A stretch of 64,000 bases of DNA from Polluticaenibacter yanchengensis (GCA_027854065.1 JAQGEF010000002.1:186001-250000); one strand, 5' to 3'; shown: positions 1 through 8,720, numbered from the stretch's first letter. Translations and numbers: made by a program. The notes: generated by a model from the letters alone, not told the origin.

Positions 1-318
1 TGATTAATTTGTTAAATAAAAATGTTAACCGTTTTGTTGCAAAGCGGCTGATTCAGTTATTTTATGGGATGTAGCCGAACATGAACATTTTATGAATGCA
101 TAATTTAGTCAGTTAACCATTATCAATAAAATAAATTAGTGTAATTATGACAATTAATATAAAAACTGTTTATTTTTATTGCTTAAACGATTACTTTTAG
201 AGTGAATGATTGCTGTGCTAAAATTCTCCGGGTAATTAAACCGCTGGTCGGGGAGTATATCAGTCGGTAAGCTTTATAGAGAATAGCCAGGTAAAAAATA
301 AAAGGAAATGATGTGCCT
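1..318. other. Leading non-coding region
   Basis: AT-rich stretch upstream of the sugar-acid cassette. No open frame of protein-like composition was found on either strand. It presumably holds the promoter of the downstream operon, but I could not identify a convincing -33/-7 pair. A purine-rich AAAGGAAATGATG precedes the first gene. Confidence 0.5.
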
Positions 319-1233
319 ATGAAAAAGAAATATGAAGGCGTAATAGTGCCCACTGTTACACCATTAAATCCGGATTTGACCATTGATAAATTATCGTTGG
401 GAAGAATGTTTGTGAATTTTGAACAGCATGGTGTCATTCCATTTATATTGGGAACAACAGGTGAAGTAGCAAGTATCCCCTTCAATGATAAAGCTTACAT
501 GATAGCTGTGGCGGGCGAACTGAAGAACCATTTGCCACTGTACGTAGGTATTTCTTCCAATAATGAATATGAATCCATAGCGTTGGCCAAACTGGCAGCG
601 GAAGCCGGTGCAGTAGCTGTAGTAGCAACCTTGCCGTCTTACTATGCATTAACCGAATATGAGATGTCAGCATATTTTATACGCCTGGCCGATGCAAGCC
701 CTTTACCGGTCATTATATACAATATTCCTGCAACCACACATGTTTCCATTCCATTGGAAGTCGTGGATAAGCTCAGTTATCATGAGAACATAGTGGGGTT
801 AAAGGATTCCGAGCGCAGTGAAGAGCGTTTAAGAAAATCGCTGGAATTATGGCGGGACAGGGAAGATTTTAGTCATTTTGTAGGCTGGGCAGCAAAGAGC
901 GCAGAAGCATTATTACTAGGTACAAATGGTATTATCCCAAGTACAGGGAACCTGTACCCGAAATTATATGCTGATCTCTGGAATGCCGCATTGGCCGGTA
1001 AGACAGAAGAAGCGCTGGCATTACAGAAAGTATCCGATGAGTTAGGCGCCATTTACCAGGCAAACAAAACATTGGGACAATCATTATGGGCACTAAAAGT
1101 ACTGATGCAAACAGAAGAACTATGTTTGCCGGTAGTAATGCCACCCGTACTGGCATTGGAAGAGGAAGAAACAACCCGCCTGACACAAACATTAAACAAC
1201 TATTTAGAACACACAACTATTACATTAAAATAA
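319..1233 (+). CDS. DapA-family (DHDPS/NAL) aldolase or dehydratase
   Basis: A 304-residue TIM-barrel enzyme of the dihydrodipicolinate synthase / N-acetylneuraminate lyase superfamily. Visible motifs are GTTGE (about residues 45-49), the proton-relay Tyr in YNIPA (about 134) and the Schiff-base Lys in GLKDSE (about 162), so it should form a lysine imine with a 2-oxo acid. I chose ATG at 319; an in-frame GTG lies two codons upstream. Its stop codon overlaps the start of the pdxA2-like gene (TAATGA), so the three genes 319-3421 are translationally coupled. With PdxA2 and a DUF1537 kinase as partners, a role in sugar-acid breakdown (for example a 2-keto-3-deoxy acid aldolase) is more likely than lysine synthesis. 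The substrate cannot be read from the sequence. Confidence 0.85.
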   Translation: MKKKYEGVIVPTVTPLNPDLTIDKLSLGRMFVNFEQHGVIPFILGTTGEVASIPFNDKAYMIAVAGELKNHLPLYVGISSNNEYESIALAKLAAEAGAVAVVATLPSYYALTEYEMSAYFIRLADASPLPVIIYNIPATTHVSIPLEVVDKLSYHENIVGLKDSERSEERLRKSLELWRDREDFSHFVGWAAKSAEALLLGTNGIIPSTGNLYPKLYADLWNAALAGKTEEALALQKVSDELGAIYQANKTLGQSLWALKVLMQTEELCLPVVMPPVLALEEEETTRLTQTLNNYLEHTTITLK

Positions 1234-2282
1234 TGACTATGCAAGCATTACCAGTTATTGGCATCACCATGGGCGACCCGGCAAGTATAGGGCCGGAGAT
1301 CGCAATAAAAGCATTGTTGGAACAAGAGATTTACAACCAGTGTAAGCCCCTGCTGGTAGGCGATGCCGCCGTATTTCAGCATATTATAGATCAATTACAG
1401 TTACCGGCAACCATTAATGTAATTAAGCATGTAAGCGAAGCGAAGTTCACTTTAGGAAAGATTGACGTGTACGATTTAGGCATGACAAATATAGCAGATC
1501 TGAAATTTGGAGAGATCAGCGCAGAATGCGGTGAAGCCTCTTTCCAGGCCGTTAAAAAAGTAATTGAATTAGCATTGGATGGCCAGTTGGATGCTACGGT
1601 AACAGGACCGATCAACAAGAAATCCATCAATGAGGCCGGGCATCACTATGCAGGACATACCGAAATATACGCACACTATACCAACACAAAAAAATACGCG
1701 ATGTTGCTGGTGGAAGATAAAATGAAAGTGATCCATGTAAGCACACATGTATCGCTGCGCCAGGCTTGTGATAATGTAAAGAAGGAACGGATTGTGCAGG
1801 TAACGGAATTGTTGCGTAACGGCATGATACAATTAGGAGAAACGAATTTGAAAATAGGGATCGCCGGGTTAAATCCTCATGCAGGCGACAGTGGATTATT
1901 TGGTACCGAAGAAGCAACAGATATACAACCGGCCGTAGATGAATTACTGGCAGCCGGTTATGACGTAGAAGGACCCGTACCACCGGATACAATGTTTGCA
2001 AAAGCCGCCACCGGTTATTATGGTGGGGTAGTAGCCATGTATCACGACCAGGGACATATACCGTTTAAGCTGGCCGGCTTTAAATGGAATGCGGAGAAAG
2101 GGCAAATGGACAGTGTGAAAGGAGTCAACATCACCATGGGATTACCGATCATCAGGACCTCGGTAGACCACGGTACAGCCTTTGAAATTGCAGGGAAAGG
2201 AATAGCCAGCCACGATGCAATGGTGCTGGCCATAGAATCTGCCGTAAAATTGAGCCGGTATAAAAAAGCAAATACCTGGTAA
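1233..2282 (+). CDS. pdxA2: PdxA-family dehydrogenase, probable 4-phospho-threonate/erythronate type (PdxA2)
   Basis: A 349-residue NAD-dependent oxidative decarboxylase. The N-terminal GITMGDPASIGPE motif, GHTEIYAHYT with a metal-ligand His, and HDQGHIPFKL with a second His signature are all present. PdxA makes the pyridoxal precursor from 4-phosphohydroxythreonine. PdxA2 paralogues oxidise 4-phospho-D-threonate or erythronate to dihydroxyacetone phosphate and CO2. The second role is favoured because the stop codon overlaps the start of a DUF1537 kinase, which would make its substrate. A longer frame begins at 1086, but the ATG at 1233 overlaps the previous stop and gives the canonical N-terminus. 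The assignment to PdxA2 rests on context, not on a diagnostic residue. Confidence 0.85.
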   Translation: MTMQALPVIGITMGDPASIGPEIAIKALLEQEIYNQCKPLLVGDAAVFQHIIDQLQLPATINVIKHVSEAKFTLGKIDVYDLGMTNIADLKFGEISAECGEASFQAVKKVIELALDGQLDATVTGPINKKSINEAGHHYAGHTEIYAHYTNTKKYAMLLVEDKMKVIHVSTHVSLRQACDNVKKERIVQVTELLRNGMIQLGETNLKIGIAGLNPHAGDSGLFGTEEATDIQPAVDELLAAGYDVEGPVPPDTMFAKAATGYYGGVVAMYHDQGHIPFKLAGFKWNAEKGQMDSVKGVNITMGLPIIRTSVDHGTAFEIAGKGIASHDAMVLAIESAVKLSRYKKANTW

Positions 2283-3421
2283 TGATAGTAGTGATAGCAG
2301 ATGATTTTACCGGGGCCGCAGAAATTGCCGGCATTGCCGTTTCAGCCGGGTTTAAAAATGTACAATTAACCACCCAAACTGATTTCAGCAGTATAGAAGC
2401 AGATGTATTGGTGGTAAACAGCAATACCCGTAGTATGTCTGAAGAGTCAGCGATACAAATAGCCCGATTGATTGCTGGGCAATTAATCGGGTTGAAACCT
2501 GGTTTCCTGTACTTGAAAGTTGATTCGGTTTTAAGAGGGCATGTGGCTGCGGAGTTACAGGTTTATATGCGTACGCTATCATATAAAACGGCAGTGATAA
2601 TGCCTGCGAACCCGGCTTTAGGGCGCACTATTGAAGACGGCCATTATTATGTAAACGGGCTGTTATTGAACCATACAGCATTTGCACATGATCCCGAATT
2701 TCCTAAAAAGTCGGCCAAAGTGACGGATATGCTAGGCAATACCGGATCGCTTAAAATAGCCCGCTCCAATAAATGGGATGGTTGGGAAGATGGCATCTAT
2801 ATACCGGATGCTAAAAACAAAGAAGCGGTGACGACGCTGGCAGTTGTAACAGCCAAAGAACCCTTCTTATTAGCCGGCAGCAGCGACTATTTTTCGGCAC
2901 TGTTAAATGCAGGTTTTGCTGAACAGATCAATACCGGTACAAAGCAATATGACAATTTAAAACAATTACCTAAATTATTGATCAGCGGCACCACTTACAG
3001 GCAATCTGTATCTGCAATAAGCGAATTAAAAAATACAGGTACCCCGGTTTTTTATTTGCAACCTGTTACGGAAATTCAACAAGAAGTGGTAGAAAAGATT
3101 CTCCCGGCACTTGTTGCCGCATCGCTTACTATCATTGCCTTTGATCAATATGCTTTAGGCAAAGACCTGGATGCTGCGGTACTAAGAAGTGTGATGGCAA
3201 ATGTTGTAACAGATATTGTAATGAAAGCAGGTCCACTGGACATATATATAGAAGGAGGTGCTACTGCTGCTGAAATCCTGGAACAATTAGCCTGTAAGAA
3301 CTTTATGATTGTTAAAAACCTGGCACAAGGCGTGGTGCAGATGCAGGCAATGAATTTACCCGGTTATTATCTTACAGTAAAGCCAGGAAGCTATGCCTGG
3401 CATGACGGGTTTATTAAATAG
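2282..3421 (+). CDS. Four-carbon acid sugar kinase (DUF1537, OtnK/DtnK-like)
   Basis: A 379-residue DUF1537 protein. The N-terminal ADDFTGA motif binds the sugar acid, and the C-terminal half (about residues 230-370, with LLISGTTYRQS and an EGGATAAEIL motif) is the ATP-binding domain. The family phosphorylates D-threonate, D-erythronate or related acids at C4. It starts in the ATGA/TAATG overlap with pdxA2, so kinase and dehydrogenase are made together, consistent with a two-step route from a C4 sugar acid to dihydroxyacetone phosphate. The exact stereo-isomer used is unknown. The length is slightly below the usual 400-430 residues, but both domains look complete. Confidence 0.85.
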   Translation: MIVVIADDFTGAAEIAGIAVSAGFKNVQLTTQTDFSSIEADVLVVNSNTRSMSEESAIQIARLIAGQLIGLKPGFLYLKVDSVLRGHVAAELQVYMRTLSYKTAVIMPANPALGRTIEDGHYYVNGLLLNHTAFAHDPEFPKKSAKVTDMLGNTGSLKIARSNKWDGWEDGIYIPDAKNKEAVTTLAVVTAKEPFLLAGSSDYFSALLNAGFAEQINTGTKQYDNLKQLPKLLISGTTYRQSVSAISELKNTGTPVFYLQPVTEIQQEVVEKILPALVAASLTIIAFDQYALGKDLDAAVLRSVMANVVTDIVMKAGPLDIYIEGGATAAEILEQLACKNFMIVKNLAQGVVQMQAMNLPGYYLTVKPGSYAWHDGFIK

Positions 3422-3465
3422 AATTTAAATAGCAATAGTTTTAAATCCCCATCATTTATAAAATT

Positions 3466-4182
3466 ATGAATACAAGGAACAGGGGCCGGAATTCGGGTGA
3501 TGACTTGTTGTTTGGGAATGCAAATGCCGTTAGCAGGCTGAAAGAAGCGGTGGCGGATATGCATTATTTATTGAGCAGGGGATTTGCAGAGAAAGCATCC
3601 GCTGAACTGGTAGGTAATCGTTACAGGCTGCGTGCCAGGCAGATCCAAATGCTTAAAGGCGCTGCAGCATCCCGTGAGCAGCTGGACCTTCGCCTCTCTA
3701 AAGCGCTAACTGCCGAAGCGCTTAAAGACAAAATCATTTACATTGATGGCTTTAACCTGGTCATCTTATTAGAAAGTTTATTGTCCGGTGCTTATATTTT
3801 CCAGGGATTAGATAAATGTTACAGGGACTTGTCCAGTGTTCATGGCAGTTACAAAAGAGTTAACCAAACGCAGCAATCGATAGAGCTGGTTGCCGGATTC
3901 CATAAAAGAGTACAGCCAAAGCAATTGATCTGGATACTGGATAAACCGGTATCCAATAGTGGACGGCTAAAACAGCTGCTTCTTGACTTTGCAGCATCCA
4001 ATGAACTGGACTGGGAAGTGCATTTAGAATTTAATCCTGATAAATACCTGGTGGAGACCGGTGCAACTGTTATTACATCTGATGCCTGGGTATTGGACCA
4101 TTGCAAATGGTGGTTTAATATGATAGACTATATGATACTGACAGAGAACCTTGAAGTGAATCTCTTTAGTGTATGGGAGTAG
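3466..4182 (+). CDS. DUF434 domain protein, PIN/NYN-like
   Basis: A 238-residue cytoplasmic protein. The N-terminal part (about 1-75) with LLSRGFAEKASAELVGNRY and LRARQ matches the DUF434 family. The rest (about 85-230), with IYIDGFNLV and conserved acidic positions (ILDKPVSNSG, VITSDAWVLD), looks like a PIN/NYN-type nuclease fold. A nuclease function is inference; no activity is established for this family that I know of. It lies 44 bp after the kinase gene on the same strand and may be co-transcribed, but it has no evident metabolic link to the cassette. Confidence 0.7.
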   Translation: MNTRNRGRNSGDDLLFGNANAVSRLKEAVADMHYLLSRGFAEKASAELVGNRYRLRARQIQMLKGAAASREQLDLRLSKALTAEALKDKIIYIDGFNLVILLESLLSGAYIFQGLDKCYRDLSSVHGSYKRVNQTQQSIELVAGFHKRVQPKQLIWILDKPVSNSGRLKQLLLDFAASNELDWEVHLEFNPDKYLVETGATVITSDAWVLDHCKWWFNMIDYMILTENLEVNLFSVWE

Positions 4183-4235
4183 TTGATTTTTTCGCTCCGA
4201 TCAATATTAGTTGAATAGAATTCCCAATGCTGAAT

Positions 4236-4350
4236 GGCTGCGGCTGGCGTTGGTGGCGCCATAGCGCCAGTGCGACGCAGGAGTACCGAGCGTAGCGGAG
4301 CCATAAGCACGCCGGACTAAAGCAGAGAGAAAAATAAAGTACAAAGCCCC
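4236..4350 (-). repeat. R1 dispersed palindromic element, copy 1
   Basis: On the minus strand it runs from GGGGCT to the closing GCAGCC, about 115 nt, with an internal block related to GGGCTCGCTA-GCTCGGTGC (here diverged: GGCTCCGCTACGCTCGGTAC) and an inner GGCGCCATAGCGCC hairpin. It lies 53 nt after the DUF434 stop, in antisense to it. Five further copies are at 26659, 40255, 52468, 58170 and 63248. This copy is among the more diverged. Confidence 0.7.
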
Positions 4351-4604
4351 TATTTCTTTTTAAAAAATCAGGTGCAGAGACAGATCTTCCACTTTCTGAC
4401 ACTTTCAATGTCAAGCCGCAATTTGAATAGTAAATTGATGCCCAAAAACTACCTGTTTGCCCTCATTTTCTTTTTTTTAATATTTTTTACTACACTTTCT
4501 CCCACCATCTTTTTTAGGCCTATTTTGGCATTATGACAGCTTTTTTGCTAATAAAAAATTCAGTTATTAACAGGTTAAATGCAGAACTGGATAAATATCG
4601 GGTC

Positions 4605-4612
4605 TATGTTTG
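4605..4612 (+). promoter_or_regulatory. Candidate -7 promoter element upstream of mraZ
   Basis: TATGTTTG matches the Bacteroidota -7 consensus TAnnTTTG exactly. No good TTG is seen 19-21 nt upstream. If used, the transcript would begin near 4619 and have a leader of about 230 nt carrying the DnaA-box cluster and the MraZ repeats, which is long. A nearer promoter may exist. Confidence 0.3.
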
Positions 4613-4646
4613 AATATTTTGTACCATTTTTACCCGCTAAATGCGG

Positions 4647-4772
4647 TTATTCACATTGATTCACACTTATCCACAGTTTATTAACTCTCATATATTTCTG
4701 TAATTATTTATAACTATTTACAGTATTGGCTTTCAAAGAATTTTGTAATGTGAATAATTTTAGTTATCCACT
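4647..4772. promoter_or_regulatory. Cluster of DnaA-box-like 9-mers
   Basis: Within 126 bp there are three exact matches to TTATNCACA: TTATTCACA at 4647-4655 (+), TTATCCACA at 4667-4675 (+) and TGTGAATAA at 4749-4757 (minus-strand box). Two near matches are TGATTCACA at 4658-4666 and TTATCCACT at 4764-4772. Between them lies a very AT-rich stretch (4676-4740). By chance about two exact matches would be expected in the whole window. It could be a replication-origin-like site or DnaA control of the division operon. Confidence 0.5.
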
Positions 4773-4787
4773 TTTTGAAAAAATGTG

Positions 4788-4833
4788 TGGTAGAAATTGG
4801 AGAAAAGTGTTTCTTTGTGGTAATAAATGGTAA
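4788..4833 (+). promoter_or_regulatory. MraZ operator: five direct repeats with 10-bp period
   Basis: TGG occurs at 4788, 4798, 4818 and 4828, with TGT at 4808, so five repeats lie exactly 10 bp apart and end 15 bp before the mraZ start. Known MraZ operators are TGG(G)-type repeats with 10-bp spacing directly upstream of mraZ. Autoregulation of the dcw operon by the octameric MraZ is the straightforward reading. Confidence 0.75.
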
Positions 4834-4847
4834 TTTCTTAATTATAC

Positions 4848-5327
4848 ATGGCTAAATTCATAGGAGAATACGACGCTACACTTGATACCAAGGGTAGATT
4901 CCTTCTCCCGGCAGGTCTTAAACGACTCATGCCGGAGGGTACAGCTATGTTGGTAATTAATAGAGGAATTGACAGTTGTTTGAATATATACCTGGAAGAA
5001 GACTGGAAAGTGATGGAGGAAAAGCTAAGTGCAGTAAATCCTTATGAAAGTCGTGAAAACAGGATGGTAAGAAAGGCATTGATAGCCGGTGCCGTATATG
5101 TACAGATAGACAGTGCAGGCCGTATAAACATTCCTGCTAAACTGGCCGCTTATGCCGGCCTGGATAAAGAGATTGTTTTGGCAGGTGATCTGGAAAAAAT
5201 TGAGATCTGGAATAAAGCCAGGTACGATGAGATCTTTGACATGCTGACTCCGGACGTGGTAACAGAAATGATGTCTCGGGTGTTAGGTGGCAAGCCGCAA
5301 CAGGGAAATGGAGGTGCACATGAGTAA
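4848..5327 (+). CDS. mraZ: Transcriptional regulator MraZ
   Basis: A 159-residue protein with two SpoVT-AbrB half-domains. The first carries DTKGRFLLPAGLK (about residues 12-24) and the second DSAGRINIPAKL (about 89-100), the two DxxGR loops typical of MraZ. The family length is about 145-160. MraZ forms ring-shaped oligomers that bind tandem repeats in front of its own gene and usually repress the division/cell-wall operon. A matching five-fold 10-bp repeat ends 15 bp upstream of this start. The 3' end overlaps the rsmH start by 8 nt, so the two are co-translated. This is the first gene of a 13-gene dcw cluster. Confidence 0.95.
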   Translation: MAKFIGEYDATLDTKGRFLLPAGLKRLMPEGTAMLVINRGIDSCLNIYLEEDWKVMEEKLSAVNPYESRENRMVRKALIAGAVYVQIDSAGRINIPAKLAAYAGLDKEIVLAGDLEKIEIWNKARYDEIFDMLTPDVVTEMMSRVLGGKPQQGNGGAHE

Positions 5328-6231
5328 TGTTAATGAAAATTATCATGTGTCGGTGATGTTACAGGAAGCCGTAGATGCGTTAGGTATTAAACCGGATGGC
5401 GTATATGCAGATTGTACATTTGGTGGCGGTGGTCATAGCAGGGAAATTTTAAAAAGATTAGGAAATGCCGGCCGCCTGGTAGCATTCGATCAGGATGCTG
5501 ATGCAGCCGGAAATTTACCTGAAGATAAAAGACTGCTATTCATACCAAATAATTTCAGGTATGCAGAGCGCTTTTTAAGGTTATACGATGTGCCGTTGTT
5601 AGACGGATTACTGGCAGACCTCGGTGTTAGCAGCCATCAGTTTGATGAGGCTGACAGAGGGTTCTCTTACCGGTTCGAAGCCGACCTGGACATGAGAATG
5701 GACCAGCGCCAGAATAAAACAGCAGCGGATATCCTTAATAACTACGATGCAAAACAATTGCAATCCATATTCAGTGCTTATGGCGAAGTGACCAATTCAA
5801 AAACATTGGCAGAAGCAATTGTCAATACCAGGAATGCAAAAATGTTTACTACAATAAGCAGTTTGCTGGAAGTATTGAACCCTTTAAGTAAAGGCAATCC
5901 TAACAGGTATTATGCACAGGTATTCCAGGCGTTAAGAATAGAGGTGAACGAGGAATTTGAAGCGTTGAAAGATTTATTGAAACAATTAGTAAGCATTATA
6001 AAGCCGGGAGGGCGGATTGTATTTATAACATTTCATTCCATTGAAGACAGGATTGTAAAGCAGTTCTTTAAAGATGGCGGAATGGAAGTAGAAGAAGATC
6101 CCCTGTTTGGCAAACGAACGAAAAGCCCGTTTAAGCTAGTAACGAAAAAACCTATAGAAGCCAGTCAGGAAGAGCAACGATTTAATCCCCGATCGCGAAG
6201 TGCTAAATTAAGAATAGCCGAAATTTTATAA
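5320..6231 (+). CDS. rsmH: 16S rRNA (cytosine1402-N4)-methyltransferase RsmH
   Basis: A 303-residue SAM-dependent methyltransferase (formerly MraW) that N4-methylates C1402 in the decoding centre of 16S rRNA. Visible are HVSVMLQEAVDAL, the SAM-binding motif TFGGGGHSREIL, LLADLGVSSHQFD, and ITFHSIEDRIVKQFF followed by the C-terminal NPRSRSAKLR. The ATG at 5320 is preferred over an in-frame start at 5287 because it follows a GAGGTG box by a few bases and gives the conserved N-terminus. It overlaps the mraZ stop by 8 nt. Second gene of the dcw cluster, as in most bacteria. Confidence 0.95.
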   Translation: MSNVNENYHVSVMLQEAVDALGIKPDGVYADCTFGGGGHSREILKRLGNAGRLVAFDQDADAAGNLPEDKRLLFIPNNFRYAERFLRLYDVPLLDGLLADLGVSSHQFDEADRGFSYRFEADLDMRMDQRQNKTAADILNNYDAKQLQSIFSAYGEVTNSKTLAEAIVNTRNAKMFTTISSLLEVLNPLSKGNPNRYYAQVFQALRIEVNEEFEALKDLLKQLVSIIKPGGRIVFITFHSIEDRIVKQFFKDGGMEVEEDPLFGKRTKSPFKLVTKKPIEASQEEQRFNPRSRSAKLRIAEIL

Positions 6232-6276
6232 GAATGTAAGGCTAAGTTGATTTTTGAACTTTTAAACTTTTTGACC

Positions 6277-6606
6277 ATGACAGAACCAAAAAAATCAATT
6301 AAAGCGAGACTGGTAGAACGCATAAACAGATGGATGTACGGACAATGGATAGTAAAACATGTCGTGTTTGTCTTCTTCTTATCAATATTAGCAATTGTAC
6401 ATATTGGAAACGGACATTATACCGATAATACCATCAGAAACATTGGAAAAGCACAAACCTTACTAAAACAGCAGCAATACGAATACAAAACGCTGAAAGC
6501 TGAATTGCTGTATAAAAGCAGGGAAAGTGAAATAGCCCAGTCTGTAGAAAAGTTCGGACTGAAGAAATTATCAGAACCACCAGTAAATATTGCACAATCG
6601 AAATAG
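6277..6606 (+). CDS. ftsL: FtsL-like division protein
   Basis: A 109-residue bitopic membrane protein: short basic cytoplasmic N-terminus, one membrane segment (about residues 29-47, VVFVFFLSILAIVHI), then a periplasmic heptad-like region (about 55-100). Sequence identity in FtsL is always low; the assignment rests on size, topology and position between rsmH and ftsI. FtsL bridges FtsQ and the FtsWI synthase at the septum. I prefer ATG at 6277 to an upstream in-frame TTG at 6247, which would add ten residues without a clear ribosome-binding site. Confidence 0.8.
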   Translation: MTEPKKSIKARLVERINRWMYGQWIVKHVVFVFFLSILAIVHIGNGHYTDNTIRNIGKAQTLLKQQQYEYKTLKAELLYKSRESEIAQSVEKFGLKKLSEPPVNIAQSK

Positions 6607-6622
6607 AATCTGAAGTAATTAG

Positions 6623-8719
6623 ATGGAGAATAGAAAAGACATATTATTAAGGACCTATTTAGTATTTATAGGGATAGGCATTTTTTGTCTTTTCGTACTA
6701 GGTAAAGCCATTATTATTCAAACCAAAGAAGGGAAATACTGGAAAGCAATGTCCGATAGTGCCCATCTGCGTTACGAAATAATAGAATCTGAACGAGGTA
6801 CCATTTATAGTGAAGATGGCCAGATGCTAAGTACTTCGGTACCCGAATTTGATATTTATGTTGACTTTATGGCTGAAGGCCTAAGAGATAAAAACGGGGC
6901 GCTCTTTAAAAAGTATATCGACTCTTTAGCAATAGGATTGTCAGATTTGTTTAATGATAAATCAGCAGCCGATTACAGGAAAGAATTGCTGAATAACTAT
7001 AAAAGCAAAAAGCGTTACGCACTGCTCAAAAGAAAAATTTCTTATGTGCAGCATGAAGATCTTAAAAAGTTGCCATTGGTAAAAATGGGTAAAAATAAAA
7101 GCGGTTTCATTTCAGTTGTCCGAATGAAAAGATTATACCCGTTTGAGTCGATGGCCAAAAGAACAATAGGATTAGCCAGGGACAGTAATAAAGTAGGCTT
7201 AGAAAGACAATATGACGGAAGTCTGAGCGGTACCACCGGTAGCAGGCTGGTAAGATACATAGCAGGAGGAGCAGGAGTACCGGTAGAAGGTACGGAAATG
7301 GACCCGAGTGATGGTTCGGACCTGATGACGACACTGGATGTAGGTATCCAGGAAGCAGCACAGAATGCACTGAACAAAATGATGGTAGGCAATGAGGCAG
7401 AAAGAGGGACCTGCATTGTAATGGAAGTAAAAACAGGAAAAGTAAAAGCCATAGCGAATTTAGGAAAGATAAGTGAGGGTGTTTATGCGGAAAATTTTAA
7501 TTACGCCATACAGTTATCCGAACCAGGTTCAACATTTAAACTGGTGACCATTTTAAGTGTTTTAGAAGATAAGCTGGCAACATTAAATACACCGGTGAAT
7601 TTAGAAGGTGGCAGATGGAATATAGCCGGGCAGACGGTCTTTGACAGTGAGATACACGGATTACATCAATCTAATCTGAAAGTAGCTTTTGAAAGAAGCT
7701 CCAATGTAGGAATGGCCAAGCTGGTTTATAACTATTATTATAATCAGCCTAGCCGGTTTATAAAGCACATTCAGAAATTACATCTGGATAGTCTGACTGG
7801 AATAGATATCCCTGGAGAAGGCAAACCAAGGATTTATAAACCGGGTACGAATCATTGGAGTAAAACAACGCTACCGTGGATGTCTTTCGGTTATAACCTG
7901 ACAGTTACACCAATGCATACTGCCATGTTGTACAATGCAGTAGCTAATAACGGTGTAATGGTTAGACCCTATTTAGTAAATGCCATTGTAAAAGATGGTG
8001 AAGTTCTTAAAAAGTTTGATCCGGTTGTTTTGGATAGCAATATTACCAGTAAGCAAACCATTGCCGATTTAAAAGAATGCCTTGAAGGTGTTGTCTTAAA
8101 CGGGACGGCAAAAAGTTTGGCAAGTAAGGATTATTCATTTGCCGCTAAAACAGGTACTGCTTTAGTAGCGGATAAAGGGATTACCTATAAGGATAAAGTT
8201 TACCAGTCGTCTTTTGCAGGTTATTTTCCGGCAAATGATCCTCAATATACCATCGTAGTAGTGATCAGGAATAAAAAACATGCTGCTAAGTTTTACGGAG
8301 GTTCAGTAGCAGGGCCGGTTTTCAGAGATGTTGCAGACCAGATCTACGCAACGCATATCAGAAAACAACTGCAGAAAAACTTTGATGGAGAAGATAGTGT
8401 CAAATATGTCGCTTCAGCTACAGTAAATACACTAGCAGGAGTCTTCAGCAATTTGAAATACGGAAATAGTGATAGCAATGCTTCAGTATTGGCAGATGTG
8501 CAGATAAGCAAAGGAAAAAATCCCGAGTTGCACAAACGAAGCAGAAGCAAAGGGCTAATGCCATCATTAATAGGCCTGGGCTTAAAAGATGCTATCGCCA
8601 TTTGCGAAGAAAACCAGTTAAAAGTAACATTTAGCGGGGCCGGAAAAGTAAGAGAGCAAAGTGTAGACGCTGGAATAAATTTAAAAACAATCAATAATAT
8701 ACACCTGGTATTAAGATAA
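6623..8719 (+). CDS. ftsI: Division transpeptidase FtsI (PBP3) with PASTA domain
   Basis: A 698-residue class B penicillin-binding protein that cross-links septal peptidoglycan with FtsW. It has an N-terminal membrane anchor (about 10-30), a dimerisation/pedestal region with ERGTIYSEDG (about 57), and a transpeptidase domain with the active-site motif S303-T-F-K306, then SSN (in ERSSNVGMAK) and KTG (in AAKTGTALV). A single C-terminal PASTA domain (about 635-698, starting MPSLIGLGLKDA) is unlike the E. coli protein but common in Bacteroidota. It follows ftsL by 16 bp and is 1 bp from murE. Confidence 0.93.
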   Translation: MENRKDILLRTYLVFIGIGIFCLFVLGKAIIIQTKEGKYWKAMSDSAHLRYEIIESERGTIYSEDGQMLSTSVPEFDIYVDFMAEGLRDKNGALFKKYIDSLAIGLSDLFNDKSAADYRKELLNNYKSKKRYALLKRKISYVQHEDLKKLPLVKMGKNKSGFISVVRMKRLYPFESMAKRTIGLARDSNKVGLERQYDGSLSGTTGSRLVRYIAGGAGVPVEGTEMDPSDGSDLMTTLDVGIQEAAQNALNKMMVGNEAERGTCIVMEVKTGKVKAIANLGKISEGVYAENFNYAIQLSEPGSTFKLVTILSVLEDKLATLNTPVNLEGGRWNIAGQTVFDSEIHGLHQSNLKVAFERSSNVGMAKLVYNYYYNQPSRFIKHIQKLHLDSLTGIDIPGEGKPRIYKPGTNHWSKTTLPWMSFGYNLTVTPMHTAMLYNAVANNGVMVRPYLVNAIVKDGEVLKKFDPVVLDSNITSKQTIADLKECLEGVVLNGTAKSLASKDYSFAAKTGTALVADKGITYKDKVYQSSFAGYFPANDPQYTIVVVIRNKKHAAKFYGGSVAGPVFRDVADQIYATHIRKQLQKNFDGEDSVKYVASATVNTLAGVFSNLKYGNSDSNASVLADVQISKGKNPELHKRSRSKGLMPSLIGLGLKDAIAICEENQLKVTFSGAGKVREQSVDAGINLKTINNIHLVLR

Positions 8720-8720
8720 T

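Noticed and set aside
4605..4772. Definite oriC
   Set aside because: The box cluster is suggestive but no dnaA, gyrase or other origin-linked gene is in the window and skew could not be computed, so it is kept as a hypothesis only.
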